Shown: positions 1 to 12,136, numbered from the stretch's first letter. The stretch is 64,000 nt of DNA from Ditylenchus dipsaci (GCA_004194705.1 SADC01000234.1:107627-171626); one strand, 5' to 3'. Notes: generated from the sequence alone by a model not told the origin. Numbers and translations are program-made.

Positions 1-75
1 TTTTTCCACTTCGTTATGCTTCAAAGAAATTTCTAATTACACTAGTTTCGATTATTGAATAATTTAAAATTTCAG

Positions 76-333
76 CTGACTGCGCCTGTAATTTTTGTTA
101 TTGTACCGCTCTCAATTCAAATAGCAGGAATTTTATTTGAGCACGAGTTCAGTGAGACTGGAACACAAATAGGCGTGCTCATACTTTCTCTCTATGCATC
201 TTTTAATTCTATTTTAACAATTTTCTTTGTTACACCTTACAGAACCTTTACGCTCAGTTGGATTATTTGGCTGTTATCCCGTTTACTATGCAAAAAACCG
301 AAAATAAATTTCAAATCTAGCCCAGTATTTTAA
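76..333 (+). CDS. Last exon of a seven-transmembrane chemoreceptor (nematode serpentine-receptor type)
   Basis: The exon follows an AAATTTCAG acceptor and ends at TAA. It encodes about 85 residues in phase 0. Two hydrophobic stretches are visible: APVIFVIVPLSIQIAGILF (TM6-like) and IGVLILSLYASFNSILTIFF (TM7-like). These are followed by VTPYRTFTLS, and the PYR motif just after TM7 is characteristic of nematode Srh/Str-type G-protein coupled chemoreceptors. The tail is basic (LLCKKPK). Such receptors sit in sensory cilia membranes and detect odorants or pheromones. The upstream exons lie outside the window. The exact subfamily cannot be settled from two helices, and other rhodopsin-like receptors remain possible. 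Confidence 0.6.
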   Translation: MTAPVIFVIVPLSIQIAGILFEHEFSETGTQIGVLILSLYASFNSILTIFFVTPYRTFTLSWIIWLLSRLLCKKPKINFKSSPVF

Positions 334-1375
334 CATCTACTTGAATGAATTCTTTATAAAAGTTTGCACTGAAAAAAATATTTACTTGCAATATTTTGTT
401 TTTGTATTCACATTAAAAGATCAGCACCGTTGACAAGAAGATGGATAGCTAATATTTATATCCGCATGAAACAGTACTCCCTCGACTAACCCTACGCTCT
501 CGAGTTTTTTGAAAAAAAGTAAAAGAATAGATGGATAAAACAAAGAGCACTGTCACTTAACTAATTAAAAGAGAAGTTCTGTAATTTTGTAGTTTGGTCG
601 GACCCCTGAAAAATTTTTTGTACCAGCAAAACCTGTACGCTGGCTTACCTAATACCCTTGGCATTAGCCCAAAAACACTCATGTACACTGATCTTCCTTG
701 CAAAAACGATCAACTCGGGGGTACCAAGACAATTTTTTGGCACTTTTTTTAAACTCAAATTTCAAAAAGTTTTTGATCAAAACGACCAAAAATTTTTTGA
801 AATGGTTTTTGAAGCGAAAATTCGGAGGACAGGGAGGATCATGACACATATTTGTACGTATATTAGAACACATATATAGCCCAAGATAGTATACAATTTT
901 TTTGGGCTTGTGATGAACTTTTTTTGATCTACATTTCTTTTGGGTTGAGGACAAGCCGTGCAGTCTAAGGATTTGTGAGCCTTAAAAGTGAAAAGTTTAA
1001 AGTGTTACAAAATAACTTAACTGTATTAAGTTTAATTGTGTTAAGCTGTAAAACCTCAGAAGCTTTGAGCTCTGTGAAATCGTGTAAAAATCTATTTTTA
1101 AGATGACGGCAAACTTTTTTCAAACAAATGTTTAACTAAAATAGTCTTGCTAGGGACCACAGTGATTGCTAGCTGTTGCGACCCTGGTGAGCTCTTCTAG
1201 GGACAAAAGCTGTAAGATATTGTGCTAATTACGATGGCACAGGTTGTTTTCGCTTCAGTATTTGACCAAGTGAGTAAAAAAGGTGTTGGAGGCATAGGCG
1301 TAGATTGCAAACACAGGATTGCAAAATTTTTCCTGACGGGAGGGTCTAAAGTCCTGCTAACCCAACCCTGGGTAG
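334..1375. other. Gene-free stretch
   Basis: No convincing gene. The short frames at 658-954 on both strands look like chance frames. The text is AT-rich, with an isolated patch resembling the dispersed 'accaag/aatttttt' repeat fragments seen at 2.3 kb and 9.2 kb. Confidence 0.5.
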
Positions 1376-1558
1376 TGGGCGGCCCACAATGGCCGTGTCC
1401 GTAAAATGGATGCTAAAAAACGGGCCTTTTGTTACTTTTTTCAGCTCTCGGTTAAAAACGGGCCGTAAAACGGAACGGATTACCAGACACAATGGACCGT
1501 ATCCGTATCCGTGAAACGGACCGCAAATGCGGACCGTTTTATGGACTACAATACAGAT

Positions 1559-1934
1559 GGGTTGGCCAAACTTGCGGACAATATTTTGCGCATGCGTGTT
1601 TCCGGACGTGATTTTTGCGGACGGAGTTTTGCGGACGACGTTTTGCGCCTCAACTTTTGCGGATCGAATCTTGCGGACGCAAGATTCGAGCGGGTTCGCG
1701 GATGATATATATAGCTAGATCACTCTCCTTCTGCAAGATTTCCTAGACCTCAATCGCAGTCACTCAGTTGCGTCCGAAAATTTTCGGTCGCAAGTACTGA
1801 TCCGCAAATGTTGCATCCGCAAAGTTTGGTCCGCAAAATCTCGTTCGAAAATCTCTGTCCGCAAATTTTCGTCTGCAAAATTTGGTCCGCAAGCGTTGCG
1901 TCCGCAAAATGTTGTCCGCAAGTCCGGCCAACCC
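1559..1934. mobile_element. MULE-type MITE with TTGCGGAC phrase arrays and 9-bp TSD
   Basis: The element begins GGGTTGGCC and ends GGCCAACCC. It is flanked on both sides by the identical 9-mer AATACAGAT (1550-1558 and 1935-1943). The left arm has repeated TTGCGGAC motifs and the right arm repeated GTCCGCAA motifs in inverse order. A 9-bp duplication is typical of Mutator-like elements. It is 376 bp long, non-coding, and inserted in the terminal region of the larger foldback. Confidence 0.85.
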
Positions 1935-2099
1935 AATACAGATAGGTTATTTAGGCGTGTTTTTGTCGTTTGTGTTCTTCTTTTGCTATTTATAGTCGTT
2001 GTTTGTGTTTACGGCTGCCTTAGATTATTTTCCATTTCTAGCTCAATATGGATATTAAAACGAAATAATTTTTATTAAAATTCAAAAATATGTGCCTAT

Positions 2100-3360
2100 T
2101 ATACGTGAAATCGTGTAAGGAATCGGGTATGTTAAGACCGAATTTGAGATTCTCCCCACCTGAAGGCTGTAACCTGGGTGGGTACCACCGGCTAAATTGA
2201 ACCTGAGCCCCCCCCACTCACTTGAACCTGAGCCCCCCCCCCCCAGTCAAATCAGCTTGGGGACCAAGGCAATTTTTTTTCGAGAATTTTTTATACCATT
2301 ATTTTTCATCATAACGGAATAAAAATCTTTTAAAATCATATTTATACAAAAAAAGAATGGTATAAAAATTTTTCAAAAAAAATTGCCTTGGTCCCCAAGC
2401 TGATTTGACTGGGGGGGGGCTCAGGTTCAAGTGAGTGGGGGGGGGGCTCAGGTTCAAGTGCTCCGGTACCACCTGACCAGGTGGGTATCCGGATGGATAG
2501 TGTGAGAAAAAAGTTAGTCAAATCAAAAAATCAAACCATGTTATCTTATGTAAAACCGCGTAAATAATTTGATTTCTTAGGACTGAATTACGATATTTGT
2601 TACCCGAAAGCCGATACCAAGGATGGGTCTTAACTGGTCGGGTAGATATCCACCTGGATGGCCTAAAAATTAAAATTCTGTCAAAATAAAAAACGAATCA
2701 ATTATTTTAAGTAAAATGATGTGAAGGATTGAGTTTGTTGATACTATAATTTCAGCTTTTCCCACTTAAGTCTCCAAACGGTTGATGAGTTCAAAAAAAA
2801 GGTAAGTATCTACCTGACTGGCCTGAATACCTTTGATTTCTAAATTTTAGTAGGCAAAATAGAAATTTTGATCTTTTCAAACAAGGCTTCTGATACAATT
2901 TCACATGTGATAGCATACTTTGTATTTGATTTTCAAAAAAAATTTCAGGGCACCCAGTTGAATATACCCACCCAGGTTTTGGGGTTCAGCAGTGTAAAAT
3001 TGACATTTTGTCATAAGAAACTAAAATACTTACACGAATTTATGTGTGACACCATTGTTTGTATTTCAACTTAACCAAACTTTATTTTTCAGGTCCTTCC
3101 AATCCACCTGATCCTTAGGTACCTATCCTGGGTTTTGGGGTTGGGATCCACCTAACGAGTTGGAAGCTACCGTTAGTATCGGCCTCTGGCTGGGTGAAGA
3201 CTGGATTTTGGTCTCAACAAACCAAATTAGCTACACGGTTCACATATTTTTTTGATTTAGCTGAATTTTATTTTTCAAGCTGTTCTAGTGGATATCCATC
3301 TGAGAAGGTGTAGTCACCTAAGGTTTCGGGGCTCGAGTAGGTGAAATCGGGATATAGACT
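2100..3360. repeat. Degenerate satellite of about 165 bp, inverted between halves
   Basis: Units share GTGAAATCGTGTAAGGA (2106), GTAAAACCGCGTAA (near 2551) and GTAAAATGATGTGAAGGA (near 2713). Each is followed by a CACCTGG/CTGGGTGGGTA block. From about 2940 the blocks appear in the opposite orientation (TACCCACCCAGG, then ACTTACACGAATTTA). It forms the core of the 1376-3525 element. Confidence 0.5.
2206..2467. repeat. Inverted repeat with poly-C/poly-G ends
   Basis: Two arms of about 120 bp. The left arm has CTTGAACCTGAGCCCC, a C-run, then AAATCAGCTTGGGGACC. The right arm has the reverse complement with G-runs. It interrupts the surrounding satellite. The GGGGACCAAGGCAA motif recurs elsewhere in the window. 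Confidence 0.7.
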
Positions 3361-3629
3361 TAACAAACCCGATTGAACAAACCCGTTACGGTCCATTATG
3401 GCTGGCAATCCGTTCCATTTCACGGCTCGAGTTCACGGCCCGTTTCACGGATACGGCTCATTGTGGACGGAACGCGGTCCGTTTTACGGGCCGGACACGG
3501 ATACGGATGCATTGTGGGCATCCCAGTAGCCACTGATTGGAGGTGCTGAAGGGAAGTGCACCGAACTTTCTCTGGTTAAAATCAATTTATGTGTATTAAA
3601 TTTAAAAAAATGGACTAAATTGTTTTAGC

Positions 3630-3975
3630 CCACCAAATTATTCATTTATCCCACCAAATCATACAAAATTTGTAAATTTTTTTAAATTTTCATACCAAAA
3701 TATAGCTCTGTATCTGAGCTTTCTAACAAGCCATCAACTGACTTACTGAAATGTTAACAAGTTGGAGAAAAATCTTTGTATGTGTGGAATTGTCGGAAAA
3801 TATTAGTTCTATACAAAGACTTTTTTTCTCCAAATCTCAGTGAGGCAATCAGTAGCTCATTAGAAAGCTGAGATCCAGGGATAAAAGTTGGTATAAAAAC
3901 TTTGAAGAAAAAGTTGAAGAAATACTGGGAGAAACAAATTTTTATGATTTGGTGGGGTAGAAGAATAATTTGGCG
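3630..3975. repeat. Foldback element of the 'CTGAATCTCAGC' superfamily
   Basis: The ends carry two copies of CCCACCAAATTAT/CCCACCAAATCAT on the left and the complements on the right. The arms contain TAGCTCTGTATCTGAGCTTTC (split here as TAGCTCTGTATC plus TGAGCTTTC) and, inverted, GAAAGCTGAGATCCAGGG. Non-coding. Confidence 0.6.
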
Positions 3976-4120
3976 GGTGAAAGCACATACAGCCATTAAA
4001 AAATTTAATGTCTAGACTATGAATTGTTTCTAACAAAACTATACCTAAAATTAAATTCTAGGCCTTGTTTTGTTAGAAACCAAGCTAAAAAAACAGTACA
4101 GAAGTTCAATGATTAGGCTA

Positions 4121-4516
4121 AATTTTTGGTACTTCTTTAGTTGGGGGCCCACCAAAAATTTTGGATTTTCTTTTTTTTTAATTGTTTTTATTGGTACAAA
4201 CAACACTATCAATGCCAACTAACAGTCACAAACATAAATCTCACTAATCTGACTCCACAAATGAAAGAAAATATCTGAACCATCAAATTTACGTCTCCAA
4301 ACAAAGTCAGATATGTAAGATTTAAATAAAGACCTTGCGGTGCCAAATTCATTCTTGTGACGTTTCTTATACTTCTGCCACAGCGATTCAACTGCTTGAG
4401 TGTGTGCTCCAGACTCAGGATCTTCAGGATATGAGAATAGCAAAAAATTCGGTGCACGACAAAAATCCAAAATTTTTGGGTGGGTACCCAAACAAAAGAG
4501 GTACCAATTTTTTAAA
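4121..4516 (-). mobile_element. Merlin-type (IS1595-like) transposon remnant
   Basis: The minus strand encodes a C-terminal ISXO2-like transposase fragment (about 4219-4455). It contains GAHTQAVESLWQKYKK, holding the catalytic glutamate, then FGTARSLFKSYISDFVWRRK. This is the layout of Merlin and bacterial IS1595 transposases. The upstream part with the first two acidic residues is missing. Flanking inverted sequence (left GGGCCCACCAAAAATTTTGG, right CCAAAATTTTTGGGTGGG, with AATTTTTGGTAC outside) suggests terminal repeats close around the fragment. This is an internally deleted, inactive copy. Confidence 0.7.
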
Positions 4517-4649
4517 ATAGTGAGGGAAAGTCCAGAAGGCGTGGCCATGGCATTTTAAGATTTTTTTAGACGGACTGAATTTGGTAAAAAATTGGGATAC
4601 CTGTAAGCTGGTTGAAGCGATCTTTAATACTTAGTGTGCTTATCTCAAA

Positions 4650-5245
4650 CAAAAACAACTAAGAACACCGAGATTCATCTACTTTTTCCACATCTCTTCC
4701 GTGCCAAAAAAGGCTAAACAAAAGCAAAAGTGCCACCATTACGACACAGAAAAGACCTTAGGGTCCAATAAACTCTGTGCCTACCTCTTTTCCTAGATTT
4801 GGGCTAGGGGTGGATTCCATGTCCTCTCACTCAATTTCTTCTCTGGACTTTTCTTGCTGCCACTACTACCTAGTGCTACAAGTTGGAAAATGGGCCTAGC
4901 AAGTAATGGTATCCATCCGCCACCAGCCCTGCTGCCAAAAGTCCTCCTGCTCTGAGTTCCTCTGTCTGTCTAGCCGCCAAACAAACCAATAGAGAGTTGC
5001 TGGCTGCTGGCTGGCGACCGTCAGCGGCGGCTCCATGGCTGCCAGCAGCATTATTCGGCACACCCCAATAAGAGGTGGTTGTGGCTAAAGGCCCTCCTCT
5101 AACACCAACACAACAACTACTACTAGCTACTACATGGGCTAGTCTGCTCTTTTCACAAGGCTTCCCTTCAGCAAATTGGTCTCTCTTTTTTGGCTGCTTG
5201 GCTCAACTGAACCATAGTACTACGGTAGGAAAAGGGTTTTGGGCA
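4650..5245. promoter_or_regulatory. Non-repetitive island, candidate cis-regulatory or 5' region of the mbr-1/E93 locus
   Basis: Higher GC and no inverted repeats compared with flanks. It directly precedes the candidate first coding exon at 5246. No motif is decisive; the call rests only on composition and position. Confidence 0.25.
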
Positions 5246-5374
5246 ATGTCTTTGTTGTTGAATGGTGAACAAGAAGAGAAAAGTGAACTAGCAGCCAATG
5301 GGAATGGTCTTCCCTCCTGTTCTTCCACTTTAAATTCTAGCCCTACTTCTTCTTATTCTATTAGTTCTGTGCAG
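5246..5374 (+). CDS. Candidate first coding exon of the mbr-1/E93 gene
   Basis: An ATG is followed by 43 codons, beginning MSLLLNGEQEEKSELAANGN, rich in Ser and Asn, ending at a good splice donor (CAG|GTGAAC). Ser/Asn-rich N-terminal tails are common in this regulator family. The donor is in phase 0, while the next recognised exon (11424) needs one carried base. So either an exon lies between them, a base is missing, or this exon is not part of the gene. No homology is recognised. Confidence 0.3.
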
Positions 5375-5689
5375 GTGAACAGGTGTGATGCAAGATGTGC
5401 TGCAGAAAAAAAATTTGTTCGCGGAGATGCAAAAGTGGAGCAGGAACATGCTTGTTTTGATCGGTGGGTCTAGCTTTTGAGATTATATTGGCCAATTTGT
5501 AATAGGCGCCAAGTAAAGTAAAGCCCTTCTATTGAATAAGTAAAATTTCGATCTGCGTTTTTTAAAATCGTTTGCTTTGCTTAGCATACAAATTTTTTGT
5601 TTTAGTAACCTTGCAAATTGCCCTAACATGATATCAAACTGTTCTTGTTCGGTTTATATTTAGGTAACGTAATTTCTCTAAAGGCGCGT

Positions 5690-6055
5690 CCCCAATGAGT
5701 GTGATGTAGAGTGCGATGCAAAAAACGTCTGTAAATTTTGTTTTCAGCCGAATTTTCCGTTCTGTTGAAACCATTTTGTAGCTGAGATGCAGGACTACAC
5801 AATGAAAAATTTTCCAACCACATATCGCTGAATTTTTTTAAATAAAATGCGTTTATTCGCAGTCTGCATCTCATTCAATGAGTCCAATGTAGGGTGCGAT
5901 TTAGAATGGAAATATACGCATTTTCATCAAGGTTTTTTAGCGATATGTGGCTGAAAATTTTTCTATTTTGTAGCCCTGAATCTCAGCTAAAAAATTGGCC
6001 GAGCAAACAATTTACAGCCATCCTGATTTTTTTTACGCCACGACATCCGCTAAAA
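5690..6055. repeat. Foldback element of the 'CTGAATCTCAGC' superfamily
   Basis: Centre near 5883. The two arms translate on opposite strands to similar nonsense peptides (FSDMWLENFSLCSPASQL and FSDMWLKIFLFCSPESQL), which shows directly that the arms are inverted copies. The right arm contains TTTGTAGCCCTGAATCTCAG. Confidence 0.75.
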
Positions 6056-7600
6056 CTTCAAGTGGAAGGGATTCTCTCTCTCTATCAGATATAACGAGGT
6101 ATCTATACACAATTTTCGAGATGGTTTTTTTAGAAACCTTATAAAATTTTGTTTTCAAGCTATCTATTTCGAAGCCCGACTGTGACCGGAGAAACTTCGA
6201 TAAAAAGTGTTTTTCTGCATATTCTTGTGAAGGATGTCTAAGTTTGTTGTGAATGTGGCTCCTCAGCTCTAACAAGGAAATTGTGGACTGTGATTTTTGC
6301 GCGTATCGACGCAACTTTAAAAAGATCTATGTTTTGTTTTCATCAAAATAAAAATAAAAGGTGTTCAAATAAGCCACTTTATTGAGATGTGCTTCTGATT
6401 CTGACTTTAGATTTGTGTTCAGCATGATCAATTTTTTATATAGCTGCTCTTGGAATTTAAAAATCATCGTGGGATTAAAAGAAAAACTAAACTCATGACA
6501 ACAATTATTCAAAGAATTTTAGATAGTTTAGATATTTATTGTCTTGAGCGAAATTTGAAATCTCATAAGGATTTCAGGCTCTAAGAGCAACCTCATAAGC
6601 AAATAATTCATGCTGAACATGAATCCGGTGTCAGAGTTATTGATTTACCCAGCACTAAAAAAATTTAAGTCAAAATGGTTTTCTGCAGAACATTATTTTC
6701 ATTTTTTATCGTGGTTTTCTCAAAATTTTTTTATGAAACTTTAAAGTTTGAAACACTGCTTGATGCAGTTTCTTATGGACTTTTGCATAGTATGGCTCGT
6801 TTTGTAAAGTAAAAGTTGTGTGAAAAGATTTTCCATGGATTTTTTAAACAATCCATATTTCCAAAAAACTGACTTCTTTCTACTTTTAAATTTTGGCCAA
6901 AAACTAAACTTTTATTAGCTCTTAGATACCACATCAAAAATCTAAGATTCAGGGCAATCTAATGTGTGTAACAGTTTAAATAAGTTATAAATGTATTGGC
7001 GAGATATAGATTTTTACATCATCCCAAATCAGTCCTCACAGCTCAATAAAAAGAATTTTTGAAATGGCTTGTTTGAGCATTTTTCATTTATTCTTTGGTT
7101 AATACAAAAACATAGATCGACTCAAAATAAAAAGTTGTACGAATACAAACAAAAGTCACAGTCCGCCGTTCGCGTGCTGAAGGCTTTCAAAGTTCTAAAA
7201 ACATGTCGATGCCTTTCATGGTTTTTCGAGAACTGACCCGTGGGCTATCTTTCTACTTTTGGTGGGTTTTGCCTTGGTTCATGTTTTGTTTTTCGGGATG
7301 CGATTAGGCAGGATAGACAAGCGTACGTTAAGACAGACTCAATCGCGTGAAAATGACTGCATTTCGAAAGATGGGGAAAACTTGGATTTCGGTCATTTTC
7401 TATGGAAAATGCTATGGAAATAATTATGGAAACAGCCTTTTGTGAGCCGCCAAGACCGCCAAAACTGAGAATTTAACACGTTTTTTCTGTGATCTCAGTA
7501 CTGAGTCTCATTAAAAAGTTTTTCTACAATTGTTTCTCAACACTATCTTTTTATATTAATAAAAATTATAAAAAGTAAAATTTTTAAGCATTTCTTTTTA
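6056..7600. other. Gene-free AT-rich stretch
   Basis: No supported gene or RNA. The only recognisable fragment is ACGTTAAGACAGACTCAA near 7325, part of the dispersed GGCTTAGGC palindrome family. Confidence 0.5.
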
Positions 7601-8640
7601 TTTCTATCCTTACTTTCTATTCTGTATATTTCACTAAAACCCATGGAGAAGCCATAAAGCCCTCATTTTCTCGTACACCTTATCCTATATGTAGCTTCTC
7701 CTTTTAATTCACCTGCAAGCTCAATTTAATAACATCCTCTCCAATTCCCAGTTGCTCCATACTCATCTAATAGCCCACTTCCCTAGCCAAGCAACCATCC
7801 AAAATCTAGTAACTAGCAAGCCTGAGGGGATTAAGGCCAAAACAGCAAAGCAACCCTTAATTAGGCCGAGATTTTGGTGGTGGTAGAGGCAGCAGCTTCC
7901 TGTGCCCCTCTCCCCATTAATATTAACAATTATACGTGAGAAGAAGAAGAGGCAGATGAGAGCCAGGGCATCAAGGGTCTATGGATTAAAGTGGAGCCCT
8001 GGGCAAATTCCCCATGAAAAAGAAGAGCCCGCTAAGCACCCCCTGCTCCCAAACTTTTCATTAGCCACTTGTTGTTTTGGATATATGAAAGTGGAGGAAT
8101 GTGCACAAATATGTGTGTGACTCACTTTTCTCAGTTTTTACAAATTTGAAAACTGAAATGAGGTTGGGGAAAAGGTGCCAGCCTTAATTACCCAAACTAC
8201 ATTTTGTTTTGGTGTGAAGCAACACAAAAAGTTGGCTGATTGGCCCATTTCCTGGGATTAATTGTTGGTTGGGGAGGTAATGAGACACACACTCGTTTAC
8301 TCACTTAGCTGCTGGGCTTGGGGTTGCCATGTAAACGGCCCTATATTGCACAACAACAATAATAATAATGACTAAGCAGCCAGCCACCACCCAATTTAAA
8401 CAAACTTCACAGGGAAGATTGAATTTGGAGTCTTTGAAATTTGAGAAAGGCTGTTTTAATTAGCAATGTGTGCATTTGAACAGCAAGTTTGGCAACTAGT
8501 TGAGACTGGAAATAATTGATAAAAAGCAAGGAGAAAGTGGTTTGTTTGGAGTACAATAACCAGCCAAATTACTGTCCAAACCGGTGAAATGAGAATAAGT
8601 TTTGCTTATTACAATCCAAGTGTCTATTTCCAGTCATCTT
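7600..8640. promoter_or_regulatory. Non-repetitive island, candidate enhancer
   Basis: Low repeat content, repeated TTAATTA/AATTAATT homeodomain-type motifs and purine-rich blocks. It lies upstream of a developmental regulator. The short frame at 7902-8120 has no family resemblance. Confidence 0.25.
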
Positions 8641-9419
8641 AACCAGTGCATGAGAAAATGGCAAGTTTAGTAAAATGGGTAGTTCGCAAAAGTTTATAAA
8701 ATCGTGGGATAATCACTAGTGTTGGAAGCAATCATGAGCTGTTTTGCATCCGGAATTGGCTAGAAATCCATCGAAACGTCCATTTTAATGCCAATTCTGA
8801 TGCCGAATTGTGAATTTTTGTGTGCGAATGAAAATGCTTCCAGAATAGGTCTGATTCATAAAAAAATTAAACATTGTGCTAAAAAATCTCACTCTTAAAA
8901 AATAGCAATTAGAGGCAAACTTAATCATTTGAAAAATTCCGTTCAGTCAAAAAAATTAAAATTTTGGCACTATATTTTTTTTTCAGAAATTGTGGTTTTA
9001 GGTACCCTTCAAAAATTATTGGGGAGGGGGATGATTTATTTCAGCAGCATTTTTGACAGGCGTATATTCCAGTAGCGTCGGAATTTGTTATTTCTAAATT
9101 TCGGAGCAATCATTTTTGCACAAAAGTTTTTTTGCTGTTTTCTTCAGTTTCTCCCAACTTTCCCAATTTTTTCGAGAAACAGTAAAAGCTCGGCAAAAAG
9201 AGCGAAAAAATTGTGAAAAGAATCAGCTTGGGGGACTAAGGCGAATTTATGGAATTGGTGTTCCGAACTTGACTAGGGTGGGTGTTCCAAAGTTGATCCT
9301 ATTTATTATTTACATTTTTCTGTTGAGTCACTGGCCGATAAAAATCCTTGGTAACAGCATACTGTGGAAATTTTAAGTTAAAAATTTAAGTTAATAATTT
9401 TGCTCTCATAAATGTTGTC

Positions 9420-9960
9420 TCTGTTTTAGCCATCTCCATAAAATAGCAATGAAATTTGTGATGTTGTTGCCAAGGGTGGAAACCAATTAATTTGGGGTTC
9501 AATAGCCAGCCAGATTACTGGCCTAACCGGTGGAATCAGGCAGGGTTGTCGGGGGCAACCCCTCAGGGGTGCTCATTAACCGGAGGATCATGCCTATTAG
9601 TAGTAGCTACTGCTGGCCTTTGGATCATTTGCAGCAGCACAACAAACAAGCTAAGCTCCTGCCCCAAAATTAATTGGCGCCTTGGCAAGACCCCAAAAAT
9701 ATTGCTTGCATCAAGATTTTGGCGGCGACATAGGCCAGAAAATGTGTCAGTCCTTGCGGATTAATTAAAATTTGGGCAATATTTAGTGGGAAGCGAGTGA
9801 ATACATGAGCAGCAATGCCAGTGTCACATTATTTAGCAGCATGCAAAGAAGGAGGAAGAAGACCAACTCCCTAATTTTATATTAAAATTGAGCCCACACT
9901 CCTCCACAACAAAGTGTCATTTTCCGGCTTCTGTCACCGCGGCTATTTTCTTTTCACTGC
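9420..9960. promoter_or_regulatory. Non-repetitive GC-richer island, candidate enhancer
   Basis: Contains several AATTAATT/TTAATTA motifs, AACCGG blocks and a short GGGGGCAACCCC hairpin, without inverted-repeat structure. The 90-codon frame within it resembles no known protein. It lies between the candidate 5' exons of the mbr-1/E93 gene. Confidence 0.25.
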
Positions 9961-10170
9961 TTTTGCAAACAAGGGTTAGCCGAAAAAGTTGCAAATCTTA
10001 TAGACAATTGAAAGTTTGTATTAAAAATTACAAAAGATTTTGAAAACTCACAAATTTTAAATTTAGCTTAAATTCAAAATCAACATTTTTGTTAAATTCA
10101 CTTCTAGCATCGACATTAATATTTTTTAATAAACTTGACACCGAGAGGTTTGAGACTTGAAACACCATTA

Positions 10171-10342
10171 CAGTCGAACCTCCCAATAACGATCACCTTC
10201 CCATTAACGATCACCGAAAAAACTTTTGGTTGGTCTATATTAACTGAAATCTCGAGTAACGACCACTCCATTAACGATCACCTCCCAATAACGATCACCT
10301 GAGGCCGGTCCCTAGAGTGATCGTTATTGGGAGGTTCGACTG
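10171..10342. mobile_element. TA-target MITE, phrase 'AATAACGATCACC'
   Basis: TIR CAGTCGAACCTCCCAATAAC / GTTATTGGGAGGTTCGACTG, flanked by TA on both sides. The left part repeats (C)AATAACGATCACC/CATTAACGATCACC four times. The right part has GGCCGGTCCC just before the terminal repeat. 172 bp; typical of non-autonomous Tc1/mariner/pogo elements. Confidence 0.85.
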
Positions 10343-10439
10343 TATTGTTTTTTCGGCCCTCTCCAACATGGGGGACGCTGTTTCCACAATAGTCTTCTCT
10401 GTTATTTTTTAAAAACAAATAAATTTTGTAGTCAATTTT

Positions 10440-10690
10440 TTAGGCTTAGGCGAGGGTTTTTTTTAAATATGTTAAGACAGACTCAAACCTTTTGTCGAAC
10501 TACAATAAAGTACAAAAAAAGTTTCAGTCCGTCAGAAAGAACGAATCAAGGAAAACAAGCCCCGCTGAACTTTTACCCTCAATAAAACTTTTTGAGGGTT
10601 AGTCAATATTAGGAAGTTTTTTTGGAGGTTCGAAAAACATGTTTGAGTCTATCCAAACATACGCTGGTCTGTCCTTGCCTAAGCCTCAAA
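10440..10690. repeat. Dispersed palindrome family (GGCTTAGGC ... GACTCAAAC)
   Basis: The left arm (TTAGGCTTAGGCGAGGG, TATGTTAAGACAGACTCAAA) mirrors the right arm (GTTTGAGTCTATCCAAACAT, TTGCCTAAGCCTC). Other copies at 11845, 16560, 23785, 46655, 48480 and 61870. Confidence 0.7.
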
Positions 10691-11423
10691 AACATAACAG
10701 GGTGACCAAGGCAAAACCAAGATTGTGTGAGAGCCGGCGCTTAAGGCGCCAACGCTTGGCCACCACTCCAGCGGCGAAAATTTTGTGCTTAGGCAGGCGT
10801 TCGGCCGGGTAGCCGGCGCTTAAACAATCCTGGGCAAAACCCCACCTCTGTTGGATAAGACCAAAAAATTTTCTTTTCGTTTTTTTATTATAGATACTTC
10901 AATATGTTTTTGGAAAATATTTCAAGAGCTTCCGCGGACTGTTGAGACTCGAAAATCGAAAAAAAGAACAATTTTCCATAATTGCGTCAGCAAAAAATAT
11001 TAAAATGCTGGGAATTTCCAGTCCCACCCTGTAATAACACATTTTAATCTAAAAAATTGTTTGTTGCATTAAGTGATTATTTTTTCTTGTAATTTTGTGA
11101 GAAATTTGCTTTCACTAGCTAAAAAATGATTACTTTGCATAATTTGGTAAAAAAAGACAATCAATTAGAGCGGTGTTCATACTTGTGTTTTTGGAGGGAA
11201 AAAAGCTTTTAGTAGAACACACACATAACTCTCGGTATTTTTTGCATTAATTTGTTGCTGTGAACCGGTGAGGATTGAGGCAAGACTAACTGTATTTATT
11301 GACTCTTAATTAGCCTAGGAAACTAAGCCCATAAAAATACTCAAGAAGAACTACCATAGGGTTTGTAAACTATAGAACAATCACGTACAAAGGAAAACAC
11401 AAAATAAAGTCAGATTATTGCAG

Positions 11424-11492
11424 GTCTTGAACACGTGAGCCGAAGAGCAGCTGGACCTCAGCACTGGAATGACCTGGAGAAAGCTATTAAAG
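11424..11492 (+). CDS. Probable internal exon of the mbr-1/E93 gene
   Basis: Bounded by TTGCAG and a GTGTGT donor. In one frame it is open and reads HVSRRAAGPQHWNDLEKAIK. It ends with one base of a codon, and the exon at 17594 begins with the two bases that complete it, so the splice phase fits across a 6.1-kb intron. LCOR-family proteins also have a short charged segment just before their KC-x-x-C motif. Support is splice phase and position, not strong homology. Confidence 0.5.
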
Positions 11493-11675
11493 GTGTGTTG
11501 AATTAATTATTGTAATTAAGTTTGGAAAAATAGCTTTTTTTCGTCAATATTTTTTGTCGACTATATATTTTAAATGTGTTAATGTGGTTTCGAAGATGTG
11601 TGCAGGGTACTCACATCGTTTTTTCGGAAAAGATCATTTTATCGCACCCAAGATGTGTTTATAAGGTATATTATA

Positions 11676-12136
11676 CAGTTATCTCTCGATATCGCGATCA
11701 CTAAAAAAGTTCGCTCCCACCTAGGCTCCGACATTTTCAACCCAACTTTCGGAGAATTTTGCAAATCTTGTGGCTATGTTCTTGTTGATAAAACCGCTGC
11801 CCCCCCTTCTTTTTTCGTGATTTTTTTACATTGTGTAGTATTAAGCTTAGGCGAGAGTTGGCCGAATTTTAGGGCGGACTTGAACATGAATATATAGCAG
11901 CTTTGAGTCTGTCCTAACCTACTCTGGCAAACCTTTGCCTAATCTCAAATATTTACAAACAGAACAGGGTAATGTTTTTTTCGATGTGCTTGGAGGAGGA
12001 GGGGATGTCTCAACAAGAAAAGTGGCAATCTTGCTTTGACATACTGGTTCGAAAATTGAAAGGATTCATATTTTACCCAATACAGTCTACTCTCTGAACA
12101 AACTTTTGCACCTGCACTAATATCGAGAGTAGACTG
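11676..12136. mobile_element. TA-target inverted-repeat element
   Basis: Left end CAGTTATCTCTCGATATCGC, right end ATATCGAGAGTAGACTG, TA at both flanks. A second internal CAGTCTACTCTC occurs at 12071. A GGCTTAGGC-family palindrome (11845-11960) is nested inside. No transposase is seen; a short frame at 11598-11897 runs across the boundary and is not convincing. Confidence 0.65.

Larger units (their letters stand above)
1376..3525. mobile_element. 2.1-kb composite foldback element
   Basis: The left end (GGCCCACAATGGCCGTGTCC) is inverted at the right end (GGACACGGATACGG, then CATTGTGGGC). Both ends carry several copies of a CCGTATCCGTGAAACGG-like phrase (about 1400-1540 and 3385-3500). The interior is a degenerate tandem array in opposite orientations in the two halves. 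A MULE-type MITE (1559-1934) and an inverted repeat (2206-2467) are nested inside. No transposase is seen. A clear target-site duplication was not found. Confidence 0.65.

Noticed and set aside
8184..8195. TTAATTACCCAA, a 12-base match to the nematode spliced leader SL1
   Set aside because: The match stops there; no following donor GT, no Sm site and no 5S rDNA nearby. Treated as chance.
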